Source: Bog-473 sp963753115 (GTDB taxonomy: Bacteria > Actinomycetota > Acidimicrobiia > Acidimicrobiales > RAAP-2). From it: DNA of 64,000 nt. The notes under the pieces are model-generated. The model did no database searches and had not been told where the DNA came from. It saw only the letters and a program-made list of their open reading frames with translations. Shown here in pieces: positions 61,646-64,000 of this stretch. Numbering within the stretch: position 1 is the stretch's first letter; the number at the start of each line of letters is the position of its first letter. The translations under genes were made by a program, and so were the position numbers. The DNA lies in contig CAVWBB010000025.1 in NCBI GenBank assembly GCA_963753115.1, positions 62,001 through 126,000 of the forward strand. Reading direction: 5' to 3'.

Positions 61646-63439
61646 GTGGCGACCGCGACGCTGACCGACACCAACGGGGCGACCCCGGACGGGCTGGCCC
61701 CCGGCCCGCCGTCGGCGTACCGCTGGATCGCGCTGGGGACGGTGACCCTGGGCACCCTGATGGTGTTCATCAACCAGTCCATCGTCCTGATCTCGCTGCC
61801 CGACATCTTCCGTGGCATCGAGCTCAACCCGCTGACTCCGGGCAACACCGGCTATCTGCTGTGGATGCTCATGGGGTTCACGGTGGTCCTCGCCGTGCTG
61901 GTGGTCACCCTCGGCCGGGTCGGCGACATCTTCGGCCGGGTCAAGATCTTCAACCTCGGCTTCATCATCTTCACCGCGTTCTCGCTCCTTCTGGCCGTGA
62001 CCTGGCTCACCGGCACGCCGGCCGCCATCTGGCTCATCGCCATGCGCATCGGCCAGGGCGTCGGCGGCGCCATGCTCTTCGCCAACTCCTCGGCCATCAT
62101 CACCGACGCGTTCCCCGCTGATCAGCGGGGCTTGGGTCTGGGCATCAACAACACGGCGGCCATCGCCGGTTCGTTCGTGGGGCTCGTCCTCGGCGGCGTG
62201 CTGGCGCCGGTCGAGTGGCGCCTCGTCTTCCTGATCTCGGTGCCCTTCGGGATCCTCGGCACCCTCTTCGCCTACGCGAAGCTCGAGGAGCGGGGGACGC
62301 GCACACCGGCCAAGATCGACTGGTTGGGCAACGTCACCTTCGCCGCCGGCCTCATCCTCGTCCTGGTCGGGATCACCTACGGCCTGCTGCCCTACGGCGG
62401 GCACTCGATGGGCTGGACCAACCCCAAGGTCCTGGCCGAGATCATCGGCGGCATCTGTGTGCTCGTCGTCTTCGGCATCGTCGAGACCCGGGTCAAGCAG
62501 CCGATGTTCCGCCTCTCCCTCTTCCGCATCCGCGCCTTCTCGGCGGGCAACGCGGCCAGCTTCTTGGCCTCGCTCAGTCGGGGTGGGCTGATGTTCATGC
62601 TGATCATCTGGCTGCAGGGGATCTGGCTCCCGCTGCACGGGTACAGCTTCTCGCAGACACCGCTGTGGGCCGGCATCTACATGATCCCGTTGACGATCGG
62701 ATTGCTGGCAGCGGCGCCACTCAGCGGCATGCTCGCCGACCGCTACGGCGCGCGGCCGTTCGCCACGGGCGGTTTGGTGCTCGCCGCCCTCACCTTCATT
62801 CTGTTGAGCCAGTTGCCGGTCAACTTCTCCTACGTGGGGTTCGCCGCGCTCATCTTCTTGAACTCGGTGGGCATGGGCATGTTCATTGCGCCGAACCAGA
62901 CCGGAATCATGAACAGCCTGCCGGCCAACCAGCGGGGCGCCGGGGCCGGCATGGCCGGGACGTTCAATGCCTCTGCCCAGGTGCTCTCCATCGGGCTCTT
63001 CTTCACCCTCATGATCCTGGGCCTCGCCTCGACACTGCCCTCGGCGCTCTATCACGGCCTCACGGCGCAGGGGATCAGCCCGGCTCTGGCGACCAAGGTG
63101 TCGCACCTGCCGCCGGTGGGCAGCCTCTTCGCGGCGTTCCTCGGCTACAACCCGATGCAGGTCCTTCTGGGTCATGCGGAGTTGGCACGGCTGCCGCACT
63201 CCACCGCGGCGTACCTCACGAGCCGCCAGTACTTCCCGCACCTCATTGCCCCTGCCTTCTCGAAGGGTCTGACGGAAGCGTTCTCCTTTGCGGCGGGCGC
63301 CTGCCTGGTCGGTGCCGTGGCCTCGCTCCTGCGGGGCGGCAAGTATCACCACGAGGACGACGTGAGCGACGCGTCCCACCAGGATCGGGTGCCGGCCCAG
63401 GAGGCAATGGCCGAGACCGAATCGTTGCTGGTCGACTGA
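61646..63439 (+). CDS. MFS exporter, DHA2 family
   Basis: 597 residues from a GTG at 61646. Helix 1 has TVTLGTLMVFINQSIVLISLPDIF, motif A is LGRVGDIFGRVKIFNLGF, motif B is IAMRIGQGVGGAMLFANSSAI and motif C is AAIAGSFVGLVLGGVLAP; WRLVFLISVPFGI follows. The long loop before the last helix (ALYHGLTAQGISPALATKV) and an acidic C-terminus fit 14-helix drug exporters. It is followed at once by a MerR gene and preceded by a palindrome, suggesting inducible efflux. Confidence 0.9.
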   Translation: MATATLTDTNGATPDGLAPGPPSAYRWIALGTVTLGTLMVFINQSIVLISLPDIFRGIELNPLTPGNTGYLLWMLMGFTVVLAVLVVTLGRVGDIFGRVKIFNLGFIIFTAFSLLLAVTWLTGTPAAIWLIAMRIGQGVGGAMLFANSSAIITDAFPADQRGLGLGINNTAAIAGSFVGLVLGGVLAPVEWRLVFLISVPFGILGTLFAYAKLEERGTRTPAKIDWLGNVTFAAGLILVLVGITYGLLPYGGHSMGWTNPKVLAEIIGGICVLVVFGIVETRVKQPMFRLSLFRIRAFSAGNAASFLASLSRGGLMFMLIIWLQGIWLPLHGYSFSQTPLWAGIYMIPLTIGLLAAAPLSGMLADRYGARPFATGGLVLAALTFILLSQLPVNFSYVGFAALIFLNSVGMGMFIAPNQTGIMNSLPANQRGAGAGMAGTFNASAQVLSIGLFFTLMILGLASTLPSALYHGLTAQGISPALATKVSHLPPVGSLFAAFLGYNPMQVLLGHAELARLPHSTAAYLTSRQYFPHLIAPAFSKGLTEAFSFAAGACLVGAVASLLRGGKYHHEDDVSDASHQDRVPAQEAMAETESLLVD

Positions 63440-63440
63440 C

Positions 63441-63939
63441 ATGGCGGTCTCCACGCAACGGGACGACGCCGCGACTGGCACCTGACGAGCACGCTGCCGA
63501 GTCCGGCATCCGGATCAGCGACGCCGCCACCCGGGTCGGCGTCTCGGCCCGGACCCTGCGCTACTACGAGGAGCTCGGCTTGCTGACACCGTCGCTCTAC
63601 ACCCCTGGTGGCGAGCGGCGCTACACCGACGAGGACCTGGCCCACCTGCAGCGGATCCTGGAGCTGCGTGAGGTCCTCGGGATGAATCTCGACGAGATCC
63701 GCGAGTTCCTCGCCCTCGAGACCCGGCTCGACGAACTGCGCGCTTCGTACCGCGCCACGAAGGGCGCCACCAGCAAGAAGGCCTTGGCCGAGCAGAAGGC
63801 GACCCTCCAAGAAGCACTGGTGCTGAACGAGTCGCTGGCGGAGCAGATCAGCGCCAAGCTCGCCCGGATGGACGGCTTCCGGGCCAAGCTGACCAATGAC
63901 GCCGAGCGGTGCCGGGAGCTCCTGACGGAGCTCGAGTAG
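63441..63939 (+). CDS. MerR-family regulator, one apparent frameshift near the N-terminus
   Basis: An ATG at 63441 starts MAVSTQRDDAAT but the frame stops at 63482-63484. Removing one G of GG near 63476 joins it to APDEHAAESGIRISDAATRVG. The HTH and wing are complete (VGVSARTLRYYEELGLLTPS, GERRYTDEDLAHLQRILELREVLG), followed by a coiled-coil dimer helix (DEIREFLALETRLDELRASY). No effector Cys motif is seen, so the inducer is probably an organic compound. It is coupled to the MFS gene upstream and probably controls it. Confidence 0.8.
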
Positions 63940-64000
63940 CCGGGAGAGCCGTCGGAAGGCCGGGCCGACCTTCCGCTGCATACGCTGGTCGGGTGCCGTA

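Noticed and set aside
61598..63481. Long minus-strand open frame opposite the MFS exporter
   Set aside because: The translation is His/Glu/Arg-rich without motifs. It is the usual antisense shadow of a GC-rich membrane protein gene.

Overview
The window is high-GC actinobacterial DNA. The respiratory, Sco, PASTA and two-CtaG content, the overlapping start/stop architecture and the frequent GTG/TTG starts suggest a member of the Acidimicrobiia or a similar deep actinobacterial lineage. That placement is inference, because no rRNA is present. No CRISPR array, IS element or phage structural gene was found.

Layout. 1-4.7 kb (minus): a truncated MFS exporter, a PASTA lipoprotein, a membrane protein and two sugar-transfer enzymes. 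4.7-6.4 kb: a Fur/Nur-type regulator divergent from a NiCoT nickel/cobalt permease. 6.4-11.1 kb: a GH3 glycosidase, a PadR regulator with its membrane partner, a lipoprotein and a small membrane protein. 11.2-22.9 kb: a respiratory block. A plus-strand maturation operon (TlpA-like, Sco1-like, unknown) faces a long minus-strand operon encoding CtaG, a CuA-like cupredoxin, CoxB, an unusual CoxA, CoxC, a 36-residue membrane peptide and a second CtaG. A second Sco protein lies in a separate three-gene operon. 23-25.7 kb: small membrane proteins and a MarR regulator divergent from a collagen-like protein.

25.7-40.4 kb is accessory DNA with many frameshifted genes: a CPA2 antiporter, an SDR, a hemerythrin-like protein, an HPP protein, a GH15 glucanase, a ThDP-dependent oxidase and a gluconate-dehydrogenase-like pair. 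These sit beside intact enolase-superfamily and patatin genes. A motif of the form GGGTACRTGTACG occurs next to the local TetR gene and again directly before the patatin gene. 40.5-43.9 kb carries an FGGY kinase, an Hsp20 gene with a CIRCE operator, and an unknown gene.

44.14-54.57 kb is an integrated island. It is bounded by a 49-bp direct repeat of the 3' part of a tRNA-Phe gene. A pair of TGGGCACG-type repeats lies about 130 bp inside each end, as arm sites of a tyrosine-recombinase attP would. No integrase is visible. The cargo is a K+ channel, a FUSC transporter, a small unknown, a MalT/LuxR regulator, a DUF1269-like protein, an MFS pump, a CMD-like protein, a DUF2252 protein and a PLDc_N membrane protein. 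Three transcription units in the island share one upstream element, CCCCTAGGTGAATCC.

54.6-64 kb: tRNA-Asp, then lipid and xenobiotic type genes (SCO6745-like, enoyl-CoA hydratase, SDR, flavin monooxygenase, PF10118 hydrolase), two TetR regulators with visible operators, an MFS pump and a MerR regulator.

A general caution applies: many otherwise well conserved genes carry one single-base indel, often in a short homopolymer. This may reflect sequence error as much as gene decay.
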